Below, in pieces: positions 27,485 to 36,461 of a stretch of DNA of 64,000 nt. Each line of letters begins with the position of its first letter. Position 1 is the stretch's first letter. Position numbers and translations under genes: made by a program. This DNA is from a bacterium (GTDB taxonomy: Bacteria; Electryoneota; RPQS01), in the NCBI GenBank assembly GCA_016702305.1, contig JADJEH010000001.1, positions 868,001-932,000 on the forward strand, read 5' to 3'. Under the pieces are notes generated by a model. The model saw nothing but the letters and a program-made list of their open reading frames with translations, had not been told where the DNA came from and ran no database searches.

Positions 27485-28251
27485 CCTTTCGGCGCGGGTA
27501 ATAGGGTGCTCAGACACAGAATGCAGAACAGAATCACACTGGCATAAGCGGTCGCACTACCGCGTCCTTGCCACAAATTTGGCAAGGGCCTGTCCGGGCG
27601 ATAGCCGCGGGACCACAGCACGACTGCCAGTGTGTCGGCGTAATGTAACGCGTGTCGTAGCGCCGATTGAAACTCACCGCGGGCATCCACAACCCGGCCG
27701 ACGAACCCACCGCCGCGCAACCCGCGAAGTTTGCGCGCCAGCCGGCGCTGGTGCAGCCGCATTTGCAATTGCGGAAGCATCGAGAACGCGAGCATGCTGA
27801 CTTGGGCCGTTTGACCGGCCAATTGCTGTCCGAATACCCACGACATGCGCTTGGCCACGGCTTCCATAAAGACCGCTGGACTGTGCTGGGCGAGCACGAC
27901 ATGAAAACCCACCAGAAGCAGCACAAGCCGGGTTAGGAAGAACACTGTGTGCGTCGCGGCATCGGTCACCGCCGATCCCTCAACGGTTACAAACCACAGC
28001 CGAAAGCCCGCATGGATGAGCGCGGCAATCACGAGCAACCACTTGGCCGACAAAATTCCCGCGATAAGATTCTGCCATTGCATCCGCAAAAGGAGCACGG
28101 AAGCCGTCAGCCCGGCCGACAGGATTGCCAGATCCGCCCAACGATTCGCCGCCGTCACACACACGCCATATACGGCGCAGCAGCATAGCAGAGCGCCCGG
28201 TGGAATGACCTGACCGTTGCGCGCGACAACTGAGCCGAACGATGGCAGCAC
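27481..28251 (-). CDS. ECF transporter transmembrane (T) component
   Basis: A 256-residue membrane protein with about six hydrophobic segments. The cytoplasmic part has the two EcfT coupling-helix Arg-Gly motifs: ARKLRGLRG in the middle and LWSRGYRP near the C-terminus, each preceded by a long amphipathic stretch. EcfT docks S components to the EcfA ATPases for vitamin or metal uptake. Its gene is coupled to truA, as in the Bacillus ecfA1-ecfA2-ecfT-truA order, but here ndk replaces the ATPase genes. The S component at 60400 is a possible partner. Family assignment rests on these motifs and on context. Confidence 0.72.
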   Translation of the reverse strand: MLPSFGSVVARNGQVIPPGALLCCCAVYGVCVTAANRWADLAILSAGLTASVLLLRMQWQNLIAGILSAKWLLVIAALIHAGFRLWFVTVEGSAVTDAATHTVFFLTRLVLLLVGFHVVLAQHSPAVFMEAVAKRMSWVFGQQLAGQTAQVSMLAFSMLPQLQMRLHQRRLARKLRGLRGGGFVGRVVDARGEFQSALRHALHYADTLAVVLWSRGYRPDRPLPNLWQGRGSATAYASVILFCILCLSTLLPAPKG

Positions 28252-28260
28252 GAAACCAGT

Positions 28261-28659
28261 TTATGCGAAAAAGAAGTCCGTCTCGCGCGCGCCATTCTCC
28301 GGCGAATCGGAGCCATGCACGGCGTTGGCCTCAATGCCTGTGCCATAGAGCTTACGAATCGTACCGGGCGCTGCTTTGACTGGATCCGTGGCACCAATCA
28401 CCGCGCGCCAATGTTCAACAGCATTCTCGCGCTCGAGGCGACCTACGACCACCGGGCCGCTGGTCATGTACTTCACGAGATCGCCATAGAAAGGACGCTC
28501 TTTATGTACCGCATAGAACTCACCGGCCTGCTCCTGCGTCAATTGCACGTAGCGCAAACCGGAAACATGAAATCCCTCTTTTTCTACCCGCGCCACGATC
28601 TCGCCGATGTGCTTCGCAGCTACGGCATCGGGCTTGATGATCATCAGTGTACGTTCCAT
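28261..28659 (-). CDS. ndk: nucleoside diphosphate kinase
   Basis: A 132-residue NDK of typical short length. It begins ERTLMIIKPDAV and has the phospho-acceptor His115 in NAVHGSDSPENGARE. It transfers the gamma phosphate of ATP to nucleoside diphosphates through phosphohistidine. The position directly after sucCD fits a role in exchanging GTP and ATP made by succinyl-CoA synthetase, as seen for NDK complexes in other bacteria. Confidence 0.97.
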   Translation of the reverse strand: MERTLMIIKPDAVAAKHIGEIVARVEKEGFHVSGLRYVQLTQEQAGEFYAVHKERPFYGDLVKYMTSGPVVVGRLERENAVEHWRAVIGATDPVKAAPGTIRKLYGTGIEANAVHGSDSPENGARETDFFFA

Positions 28660-28678
28660 CGTTCCTTCTATCGTTTTG

Positions 28679-29554
28679 CTATTTGCCTAAGATCTTTGCC
28701 ATCGTCGCGCCAATGTCCGCAGGGGAATTCGACACATGAATACCCGCCCGTGTCATGGCCGCCACTTTCTCTTTCGCCGTGCCCTTGCCACCCGCGATAA
28801 TTGCGCCCGCATGGCCCATCCGGCGGCCCGGCGGCGCGGTTTGTCCGGCGATGAAACCAACCACCGGCTTCTTGAACTCACTCTGGATATACTCGGCGGC
28901 CTCTTCTTCAGCCGATCCGCCGATTTCGCCGATCATCACCACCGCATCCGTTTCCGGGTCGGCGTTAAAGAGCTTCAGTGCGTCGAGGAAATTCGTGCCT
29001 GGCACCGGATCACCGCCTATGCCCACGCATGTAGATTGACCAATGCCGCGATCCGTCAACTGTTTCACGGCCTCGTAGGTCAACGTTCCGCTCCGGCTTA
29101 TCAGACCGCAGCGCCCGGCCAGATGAATAAACGCGGGCATGATTCCCATCTTGCCGACCCCCGGCGTAATCAAGCCCGGACAATTCGGGCCAATCAGACG
29201 CGAATTCGATCCCGCCAGCGCATGCTTTACAGTTACCATATCCCGAACCGGTACGCCTTCGGTGATCGCCACGATCAACTCCACACCAGCGTCAATGGCC
29301 TCAAGCATTGCATCAGCGGCAAACGGCGGCGGGACGAAAATAATTGAAGCATTCGCGCCGGTCAGCGCAACGGCATCGCGTACCGTGTTGAACACGGGCA
29401 CGCTGTCCAGCGCCTTGGTGCCACCCTTGCCGGGAGTCACACCACCGACGACGTTTGTTTTGTAGTCCAGCATCTGCTGAGTGTGAAACGAACCTTCAGA
29501 CCCGGTGATTCCCTGGACGATGATCTTGGTATTCTTGGTCAGTAGGATAGACAT
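28679..29554 (-). CDS. sucD: succinyl-CoA ligase subunit alpha
   Basis: A 291-residue SucD. It has the N-terminal CoA-binding Rossmann part (VQGITGSEGSFHTQQML) and the phosphohistidine His248 in RRMGHAGAIIAGGKG. It forms succinate, CoA and ATP or GTP from succinyl-CoA in the TCA cycle. The gene begins one base after sucC ends, indicating coupled synthesis of the two subunits. Confidence 0.98.
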   Translation of the reverse strand: MSILLTKNTKIIVQGITGSEGSFHTQQMLDYKTNVVGGVTPGKGGTKALDSVPVFNTVRDAVALTGANASIIFVPPPFAADAMLEAIDAGVELIVAITEGVPVRDMVTVKHALAGSNSRLIGPNCPGLITPGVGKMGIMPAFIHLAGRCGLISRSGTLTYEAVKQLTDRGIGQSTCVGIGGDPVPGTNFLDALKLFNADPETDAVVMIGEIGGSAEEEAAEYIQSEFKKPVVGFIAGQTAPPGRRMGHAGAIIAGGKGTAKEKVAAMTRAGIHVSNSPADIGATMAKILGK

Positions 29555-29555
29555 C

Positions 29556-30722
29556 TTACTTCCCTCCCTTCACAGCCGCGCAAACCTTGGCCGCAGCATC
29601 CGTGAGATCGCCACCGACAATCAGGTTCAATCCGGAATCGCGCAGCATCTGACCGGCCAATTCGGCGTTGTTGCCTTCCAGACGCACCACAACCGGGACG
29701 CGCACATGCTCCGACTTGGCCGCTTCGATCACACCTGCCGCCACACGGTCACAGCGGACGATACCGCCAAAAATGTTAATGAGAATCGCCTGCACGTTCT
29801 GATCGGCGAGAATAATCTTGAATGCCGCCGCGACGGTCTGGGCATTGGCACCGCCGCCGACATCGAGAAAGTTCGCCGGTTCACCTCCGTGCAGCTTGAT
29901 GATGTCCATTGTGGCCATCGCCAGCCCGGCGCCGTTCACCATGCAACCGATGTTGCCATCGAGCTTAATGAAGTTGAGGTTCGACTTTGAGGCCTCGATT
30001 TCTGCCGGATCCTCTTCGGCCAGATCGCGCAGCTCTTCGTAATCCGGATGGCGGAACAACGCGTTATCGTCAAAGGTCACCTTGGCATCCAGAGCGATAA
30101 TCTCATCGCCAGACAGGATCAGCGGATTGATCTCGAGCAAATTGCAATCTGACGCGCAATACGCACGGTAGAGTTTCTCGAAACAGACGCAGGCCGATTT
30201 GAACGCCTTACCGCTGAGGCCAAGCGCGTAGGCAAGACGCCGACCGTGAAACGGCTGAAATCCGGTGGCCGGATCAATCGCAACTTTCACGATCTTCTCC
30301 GGCGTCTTGGCCGCTACCTCCTCGATGTCCATGCCGCCTTCGGTGGAGACCATGAACACGTCTTTCGACTGGGCGCGGTCGAGCAGAATACTCGCGTAAA
30401 ATTCCTTGTCAATCTTCATGCCCTGCTCAATCAGCAGGCGCTGCACCTTCTGACCTGCCGGGCCAGTCTGGTGCGTAACCAACTGCATGCCAAGAATCTG
30501 GCCGGCGAGACTCTTAAGTTCGTCGGCATTCTTCGCCAATTTCACACCGCCACCCTTGCCGCGGCCGCCGGCGTGTATCTGGGCTTTCACAACAACGGGG
30601 AAGTTCCCCAGCGCAAGCCCAGCGGTCAAAGCATCCTCAACGGTCAGCGCCGCCGTACCTCGCGGTACCGGCACGCCATGGCGCGCCAAAAGCTGCTTTG
30701 CTTGATACTCGTGAATCTTCAT
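29556..30722 (-). CDS. sucC: succinyl-CoA ligase subunit beta
   Basis: A 388-residue ATP-grasp subunit with the canonical start KIHEYQAKQLLARHGVPVP, the glycine-rich HAGGRGKGGGVKLA and the end NIFGGIVRCDRVAAG. It binds nucleotide and succinate and pairs with SucD just downstream. It lies 29 bases after arcC. Nucleotide specificity (ATP or GTP) cannot be read reliably here. Confidence 0.98.
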   Translation of the reverse strand: MKIHEYQAKQLLARHGVPVPRGTAALTVEDALTAGLALGNFPVVVKAQIHAGGRGKGGGVKLAKNADELKSLAGQILGMQLVTHQTGPAGQKVQRLLIEQGMKIDKEFYASILLDRAQSKDVFMVSTEGGMDIEEVAAKTPEKIVKVAIDPATGFQPFHGRRLAYALGLSGKAFKSACVCFEKLYRAYCASDCNLLEINPLILSGDEIIALDAKVTFDDNALFRHPDYEELRDLAEEDPAEIEASKSNLNFIKLDGNIGCMVNGAGLAMATMDIIKLHGGEPANFLDVGGGANAQTVAAAFKIILADQNVQAILINIFGGIVRCDRVAAGVIEAAKSEHVRVPVVVRLEGNNAELAGQMLRDSGLNLIVGGDLTDAAAKVCAAVKGGK

Positions 30723-30751
30723 GTACGATAACTTATTCGAATAGGTTCTGA

Positions 30752-31708
30752 TTAATCCGGCAATATCCAGGTGCCCGAAGCACCGTCGAGGCTTTCAACA
30801 AATCTCTCCAAATCGCAAATCAGCACGCGCTCGCCACCCTCACGCAGGAACTTGATCGCGGCTTCAATCTTCGGCCCCATACTTCCCGCCGGGAAGTGGC
30901 CTTCATCCAAATAGCGCTGCGCTTCGGTCGCCTTGAGCTGTTTCAGGTCGCGCTGCTCTGGCGTACCGAAGTGCAATGACACAAACGGAGTTGCCGTTAG
31001 AATAAACAGATCGTGCGCGTCGATGTCACGCGCCAGCACGGCCGACGCCCGGTCTTTGTCAATCACCGCATCCACGCCCTCGAGCCAGCCGTCCGTTTCA
31101 CGATACACTGGAATGCCGCCGCCGCCCGCCGCGATCACCACGGTCCCCGCATGGACCAACGTGCGAATCACGTTGCGATTGAGAATCTCCAATGGCATCG
31201 GGCTGCCCACAACCCGGCGCCAGCCGCGGGTACCGTTCGGCTTCACAGTCCAGCCTGATTCCTGGGCCTTCTGCTGTGCTTCGGATTCCGTATAAAACTG
31301 ACCGATAAATTTGCTCGGATTGGTGAGAGCCGGATCCTGCGGGTCAACGACCACCTGCGTCACCAGAGTTACGACTTCAATCTTGCCATAACCCTTGCGC
31401 AAAAACACATTTTGCAGGCACTGCTCAATCATGTAACCCATGCCGCCTTCGGTGTCCGCCACGATCACACCCAGCGGCAACTCGGGCGCACGCTCACTGG
31501 CCAACTCAACGCGCAAGAGCGCATTGCCGACCTGTGGACCGTTGCCGTGGCTTACGGCCAACCGATAGCCACGATGCAACAATTCGGTCACACCCTGCAG
31601 CGCGCTGCGGGAGTGCTTGAACTGGTTGGCAATCGTGTCCCGTTCGTCCGGCGAAGAAATCGCGTTTCCGCCCAGTGCGACTACGGCAATTCGAGATTCG
31701 ACCGTCAT
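30752..31708 (-). CDS. arcC: carbamate kinase
   Basis: A 318-residue amino-acid-kinase-fold enzyme: VVALGGNAI at the start, VSHGNGPQVGNALLR, VIAAGGGGIPVYRE and DKDRASAVLARDI. It converts carbamoyl phosphate and ADP to carbamate and ATP, or the reverse. There is no arginine deiminase or ornithine carbamoyltransferase in the window, so the carbamoyl phosphate source is unknown. It is the first gene behind the consensus promoter at 31744-31772. Confidence 0.95.
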   Translation of the reverse strand: MTVESRIAVVALGGNAISSPDERDTIANQFKHSRSALQGVTELLHRGYRLAVSHGNGPQVGNALLRVELASERAPELPLGVIVADTEGGMGYMIEQCLQNVFLRKGYGKIEVVTLVTQVVVDPQDPALTNPSKFIGQFYTESEAQQKAQESGWTVKPNGTRGWRRVVGSPMPLEILNRNVIRTLVHAGTVVIAAGGGGIPVYRETDGWLEGVDAVIDKDRASAVLARDIDAHDLFILTATPFVSLHFGTPEQRDLKQLKATEAQRYLDEGHFPAGSMGPKIEAAIKFLREGGERVLICDLERFVESLDGASGTWILPD

Positions 31709-31743
31709 GACCCTTCAAGGCAGGTTAGTTACAGGAAAACATT

Positions 31744-31772
31744 AATATAGCACCGTTCGCGTGGATTGTCAA
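31744..31772 (-). promoter_or_regulatory. consensus sigma-70 promoter for the arcC-sucCD-ndk run
   Basis: On the minus strand TTGACA (31772-31767, perfect -35), exactly 17 bases, and TATATT (31749-31744). The -35 box overlaps the last codons of the upstream ABC-F gene. Transcription should start near 31737, about 29 bases before the arcC ATG. Confidence 0.85.
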
Positions 31773-33766
31773 GCGATTCCAGCCATCCGAACTTTTGCAA
31801 GTTCAGCGTTTTTAATATCTTCAAGCTCGACCAATCCCGTGTCCGCCTCCTGCCATTGAGCATAGAGCCGTGGCAGTTCATCCCGCACAGACTTATATTC
31901 GGCTAACACCGTGCTCGATTTGACCGGGTCCTGGTAGAAGCGCTCATCAGCCAATTGGGCCTCGATTTCGGATTGGCGGCGTTCGAGTTTCTCGATTCGC
32001 GCCTGCGCCTTGTCACTTTGGTCACGTAATTCTCTTGCCCGCTGCGAGTGGCGATTGCGGATTTCTGCCTCGAGCCGCTTGAGCTCTTTGTCCTTTGGCC
32101 GGGAATCGTCTTCACGCACCGTCCCAGCCATATTTTCCTGTCTGCGTTCCGCACTTTCGGCCCGTGCGGCCAGCCCTTTCTTGTCGAGATACTCAGAAAG
32201 AGTGCCGGGCCAATTTCTCATCCGGCCATGCTCGATCTCGAGAACTCGCGTCACTAACCGGTCCAAGAAGAAGCGATCGTGGCTAACGACGAGCAGCGTT
32301 CCACCATAATGTCGCAGCGCGTCGAGCAATACGTCTTGAGAGGCCATATCCAGGTGATTCGTAGGCTCGTCGAGAATCAGGAAGTTCGCAGGGCGCAGGA
32401 GCAGCTTGGCCAAGGCTAACCGTGACTTCTCCCCGCCTGAGAGAACACTGACTCTCTTGTAGACATCGTCCCCTTGAAACAAGAATGCACCCAGCAAACC
32501 ACGAAGCCCGGACTGACTCAAGGAACGATTGTCAGCTTCAGCATCTTCCAAAACAGTCGCCGACAAGTTAAGTCTGCTCTCGGCCTCCTGCGCGAAGAAC
32601 TCCACACTAACGTTATGTCCAAGGATAACTTTTCCGTGCGTCGGTTCTTCCTGCTGCGTGATCAATCGACACAACGTAGACTTGCCCGCGCCATTCACAC
32701 CGACCAAGGCGATACGTTCGCCGCGCTCAACTTGTAAGTCTACGTCGTTGAATACATTGAGCGCTCCGTAGCTCTTCCCTGTTCCCTGTAACTCCAGCAC
32801 CCAGCGTCCTGACGCCGCAGCTTCTGGGAAGCGAAAATGAATTCGCTTCGTCGTCGAGAGCTGCTCGGTGTCCTCCAGCTTCTCCAGCCGCTTCAATCTG
32901 CTCTGGGCCTGCGTCGCCTTGCTGGCCTTGTAGCGAAATCGCTCGACGAACTTCTCAAGGTGTTTGCGCTCGGCGTCCACCTTGGCTTGCTCGCGCGCAA
33001 TCTGTTCCATGCGCTCTTCGCGACCCGACTCATAATTCGTGTAGTTGCCCGGATAGATCGTCAGCTTACCGTTCTGGAGTTCGGCGATCTCAGTGACCAT
33101 CCCGTCAAGAAAACGGCGGTCATGGCTGACCAGAATGACCGCGCCGCTGAAGTCACGCAGAAACCCTTCGAGCCACACCACCGTGTGCAGATCGAGGTGA
33201 TTGGTTGGTTCGTCGAGCAATAAAACGTCGGGATCGCGCAGCAATAGCTTTGACAAGGCAATTCGCATTTGCCAGCCGCCGGAAAATTCTTCGGTCGGCC
33301 GGTGAAAATCCGATTCACGAAAACCTAAGCCGCTCAGGATCGCCGCCACCTTGGCCTCGGCACGATAGCCCTCGAGCATGTGGAACCTATGCTCCAGTAC
33401 GCCGACCTGTTCCAACAATTCGGCGTCGTCCGGGGCCTGCGATAGTGCCGTGCGAGACAATTCTAGCTGTTCTTGCAAATGTGGGATGTCCGGGAGCCCT
33501 GACCACGCTTCCGCGAACAATTCCCGGCCGCGAAATGCGATGCCACTTTGCGGCAAGTAGCCGACGGTCGTATCGCGGGTCCAAGCAATTCTTCCAGTAG
33601 AGGCCTGCGACTCGTTCGCAATGATCCGGAGCAGCGTGCTCTTGCCGGCGCCGTTGACGCCGACCAGACCAACGCGCTGACCACGAAACAGCGCCCAATT
33701 CACGGACTCGAATAGCGTGCGGCCCGGGAAAAATACTCCAGTGTCTTCTAACTGTACAAGTCTCAT
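31769..33766 (-). CDS. ABC-F family ATPase (duplicated ABC, ribosome-associated type)
   Basis: A 665-residue soluble protein with two ABC domains and no membrane segment. The first has GVNGAGKSTLL and VLLLDEPTNHLD, and the second GVNGAGKSTLC, LSGGEKSRLALAK and FLILDEPTNHLD. A charged linker of about 80 residues rich in Arg and Lys (KASKATQAQSRLKRLEKLE) joins them, and a coiled-coil C-terminal tail follows (ERRQSEIEAQLADERF), as in Uup/YdiF-type ABC-F proteins. These act on the ribosomal E site. The subfamily is not resolved. The start overlaps the stop of the lamin-tail gene as ATGA. Confidence 0.93.
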   Translation of the reverse strand: MRLVQLEDTGVFFPGRTLFESVNWALFRGQRVGLVGVNGAGKSTLLRIIANESQASTGRIAWTRDTTVGYLPQSGIAFRGRELFAEAWSGLPDIPHLQEQLELSRTALSQAPDDAELLEQVGVLEHRFHMLEGYRAEAKVAAILSGLGFRESDFHRPTEEFSGGWQMRIALSKLLLRDPDVLLLDEPTNHLDLHTVVWLEGFLRDFSGAVILVSHDRRFLDGMVTEIAELQNGKLTIYPGNYTNYESGREERMEQIAREQAKVDAERKHLEKFVERFRYKASKATQAQSRLKRLEKLEDTEQLSTTKRIHFRFPEAAASGRWVLELQGTGKSYGALNVFNDVDLQVERGERIALVGVNGAGKSTLCRLITQQEEPTHGKVILGHNVSVEFFAQEAESRLNLSATVLEDAEADNRSLSQSGLRGLLGAFLFQGDDVYKRVSVLSGGEKSRLALAKLLLRPANFLILDEPTNHLDMASQDVLLDALRHYGGTLLVVSHDRFFLDRLVTRVLEIEHGRMRNWPGTLSEYLDKKGLAARAESAERRQENMAGTVREDDSRPKDKELKRLEAEIRNRHSQRARELRDQSDKAQARIEKLERRQSEIEAQLADERFYQDPVKSSTVLAEYKSVRDELPRLYAQWQEADTGLVELEDIKNAELAKVRMAGIA

Positions 33767-35475
33767 CGTGGTCTGGCCAATATCACAGTCGTGCGCGCTC
33801 GTGCCGTCGCTCCGGCGTCATCACCTGTTTCAAGCAGAACTAAGTAACGTGACGTGCTTGCCATAACACCATCGCCGTCGCGTCCGTCCCAGAGTACCGT
33901 CCCAGCTCCCTGTTCGTTCGCCGTCGCCGCCAACCGCCGTATCACTCTGCCGCGCACGTCAAACACTCGCAGGACAGCCGGTTGGCCCGGATTATCTGTC
34001 AGGAATTGAAATGCGCACACGTCATCTGATCCGTCACCGTTCGGAGTGAATGGTGAAGGCGTTGCAGTCAGGCTCGTGGATTGGTTTTGCAAATTTAATG
34101 AAAGTGAGTTGTCTTGACCAGGCGTCGCCCCTGCCGCCGCACGACATGCGCCCCAGTTAACGCCGTCGTTGCCGTCCACGCTGATTGCGACACGCTCAAG
34201 CGAAACGCCGGCCACATTGTCGCCCCATTGCGGACGATAATCAATACGTTCGACGATGCTGCCGTCAATGTTGAAGAGCGCCAACGAATCGCCCAAGTTA
34301 TTGAGCGTAATGTCACTGCCTCCAAGCACAAGCAGCGGAGTGCCGACCGGGAAATTTTCAAAGAGAACGGCGCTATCCGTACCGATCAACGCGAAATCGC
34401 CCGGCATCATCAACCATTCGGGCAACTGTCTGCGGGCCGTCGTGTCGCCTATGCCTTGACCATCCGCAAACCAGATGTTGCCGGTCGCAATGGGGCGCGT
34501 ACCGCTGACGGTAAGTTCGATCCACTCGGCACGTCCGGCGAGGGGAGCGTACATGATCTCGTTGATGCGCAGCCCGCCGGCCAGCTCCGCAGTCGTAACA
34601 ATATCTGTGAGCCGGTTGTTTGTGCTGTCGTCATCGGTGACGATTAGTGCCGCGGCCACACTGAGCAGTCCAGTATTCGGCATCCGCAAGGAACTACGCG
34701 AGACTGCGGAGTCGCCCGGTGCAAGAGCGGATACCGCCTGGCTGGACAGTTCGTGAAAATCACCCATGCCGAGCGAATCTGCGCTCAAGGTCAACAGGCC
34801 GTCCACCAACAGCAGTCCAAGGTTCTCGATGGTGACGCGAAGCTCTATCTCATCTCCTATTTGCGGCGCCGACGGGTCGAATGAAATGGCTGTTAAGCCG
34901 AGGTCACGTTCCGGCGGTGTGACACTATTGCGAAATCCGGGCGTCCCGAGCAGGACTTCGCTGTCGCGCCAGTTGCTGGAGTCTTCCTGCGCGGTTGTGC
35001 GCAAACGTTCGTCCGAATGACCTTCGATGTTGCCGACAACATAGCGATGTTCACTGACGACGTTTCCGCTCGCGTTGTATATTGTAACAAGTTCGCCGTC
35101 GCTGTTCGAAAGTCCGCGTCCGCCAATCGTATTCGTTCCAATGGTGACTATCAGTGCAGTGCTCGGAACCAGTCCATCATAGGTTGTGCTGCCGTCCTCG
35201 ATGTAGTCCGGATCAATAATCACCGCAAATTGTCGCGGCGCCAGCAGCAGGCCCATTCCGGCGTCATGCAGCGTGTCCAATCCGTCGCCGTCGCTTACCG
35301 TCCACCCCGCGAGTTGCACGGGCAGCGCGCTGTCGTTGTAGAGCTCCAGAAATTCGTCGGTCGCTTCTTCACCGTCCGGATCAAACATGATCTCGTTCAA
35401 TACCACGACGGCGCCGCATTCGCGCGACGCCGCAAGGAACAGAAGCAAGAGCAGAGTAGACTTAAGCGAATGCAT
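33763..35475 (-). CDS. secreted lamin-tail-domain protein with C-terminal sorting domain
   Basis: A 570-residue exported protein with a signal peptide (residues 1-22). It has a lamin-tail domain at about 24-150 (VLNEIMFDPDGEEATDEFLE), a CARDB-like adhesion module at about 195-295 (ISFDPSAPQIGDEIELRV), a second lamin-tail domain at about 300-440 (LRINEIMYAPLAGRAEWIEL) and a FlgD-like C-terminal domain (PSPFTPNGDGSDDVC ... VFDVRGRVIRRL). The last domain suits type IX export. Its binding target is unknown. The gene overlaps yraN by 14 bases and is coupled to the ABC-F gene. Confidence 0.85.
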   Translation of the reverse strand: MHSLKSTLLLLLFLAASRECGAVVVLNEIMFDPDGEEATDEFLELYNDSALPVQLAGWTVSDGDGLDTLHDAGMGLLLAPRQFAVIIDPDYIEDGSTTYDGLVPSTALIVTIGTNTIGGRGLSNSDGELVTIYNASGNVVSEHRYVVGNIEGHSDERLRTTAQEDSSNWRDSEVLLGTPGFRNSVTPPERDLGLTAISFDPSAPQIGDEIELRVTIENLGLLLVDGLLTLSADSLGMGDFHELSSQAVSALAPGDSAVSRSSLRMPNTGLLSVAAALIVTDDDSTNNRLTDIVTTAELAGGLRINEIMYAPLAGRAEWIELTVSGTRPIATGNIWFADGQGIGDTTARRQLPEWLMMPGDFALIGTDSAVLFENFPVGTPLLVLGGSDITLNNLGDSLALFNIDGSIVERIDYRPQWGDNVAGVSLERVAISVDGNDGVNWGACRAAAGATPGQDNSLSLNLQNQSTSLTATPSPFTPNGDGSDDVCAFQFLTDNPGQPAVLRVFDVRGRVIRRLAATANEQGAGTVLWDGRDGDGVMASTSRYLVLLETGDDAGATARARTTVILARPR

Positions 35476-35857
35476 CTTCGTAGTGTGTTATTCTCGGCTC
35501 GCCATTGTCCCAAACGACGGCGATGACATCATACCGAACCGGCAGATCGAGTCGGCGAGCTTTCAGGTAAACCGCAGCCAGTCGGCGGAGTTTTGTCCGC
35601 TTGCTGTGGTTCACGCGATCCTCAGGCTTGAACTCACTCTCCCGGCCGGCCGATTTCACTTCGACAATCACCAGAGTCGGGCCGGACTGAGCCACAATGT
35701 CAATCTCACCGATAGAGCAGCGCCAGTTCCGGTCGCGCACACGCAGACCGCGTTGCTCAAGGTGCCGCACGGCGAGGTCCTCGCCCGCGGTGCCACGCGC
35801 CCGCACGCTTGGCGCGTCGCGGTTGCCCTTAAGGAGCTTCCACAAATTCGCGAACAC
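35462..35857 (-). CDS. YraN/UPF0102 family nuclease-fold protein
   Basis: A 131-residue protein with the restriction-endonuclease-like core of the YraN family: GEIDIVAQ...LVIVEVKSA, where Asp, Glu and Lys give the PD-ExK-type triad, plus the preceding GLRVRDRNWRC. Its function is not established; it is often found with rnhB, as here. The frame opens at 35947, but GTG 35857 (VFANLWKLLKG) has AGGAG seven bases upstream and reduces the overlap with rnhB to 29 bases, so it is the better start. Confidence 0.85.
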   Translation of the reverse strand: MFANLWKLLKGNRDAPSVRARGTAGEDLAVRHLEQRGLRVRDRNWRCSIGEIDIVAQSGPTLVIVEVKSAGRESEFKPEDRVNHSKRTKLRRLAAVYLKARRLDLPVRYDVIAVVWDNGEPRITHYEDAFA

Positions 35858-36461
35858 CGCGAAAGCTCCTGCGATGAATCGGACACGGTCCAAACGTCTT
35901 GAGCGCTGCCCGATGCGCCGCGGTAGGATATCCGAAATGCCGATCAAATCCGTATTGCGGGTAGACGAGGTGATAGCTCTGCATCAGTCGGTCACGGGTC
36001 ACTTTGGCGATAATTGAAGCGGCTCCGATCGTCGCCACCAACGCATCGCCATCAATAATTGCGCGACTCTGTGGAAATTCCGGCAGCCGATCCCGCCCGT
36101 CCACCAAAATCACACCGGTGTCACAGCCCAGTTTCCGTACCGCTGCCTGCATGGCGAGTAGAGAGGCCACGCGTATGTTGACGTGATCAATCTCGCTGTG
36201 CTCTACTTGGGCCGTGGCCCAGCGAAGGTGCATGGTCAATTCATCGTACAAAGCCTCACGCATCGCAGGCCTGAGGCTCTTTGAGTCCTGTCCGCGCCAA
36301 AGATACTCATTGTCGGCGAAGACCACCGCCGCGGCAACGACCGGACCCGCCAACGGCCCCCGCCCGGCCTCATCGCAGCCAACGATGCATGTCACGCCGT
36401 TAGCCGACAGGTCGGTCTCGATGCGTTCATTTCGCAGCGGTATGAGTGTGGTCGTGGTCAT
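35829..36461 (-). CDS. rnhB: ribonuclease HII
   Basis: A 210-residue RNase HII that removes RNA from RNA/DNA hybrids and misincorporated ribonucleotides. The diagnostic CDEAGRGPLAGPVVAAAVV supplies the first two acidic ligands, and VDGRDRLPE and GDALVATIGAASIIAKVTRD the rest. The frame is open to 36701, but those 80 residues overlap the comEC-like gene and do not resemble the family. ATG 36461 overlaps the comEC stop as ATGA. Confidence 0.95.
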   Translation of the reverse strand: MTTTTLIPLRNERIETDLSANGVTCIVGCDEAGRGPLAGPVVAAAVVFADNEYLWRGQDSKSLRPAMREALYDELTMHLRWATAQVEHSEIDHVNIRVASLLAMQAAVRKLGCDTGVILVDGRDRLPEFPQSRAIIDGDALVATIGAASIIAKVTRDRLMQSYHLVYPQYGFDRHFGYPTAAHRAALKTFGPCPIHRRSFRGVREFVEAP

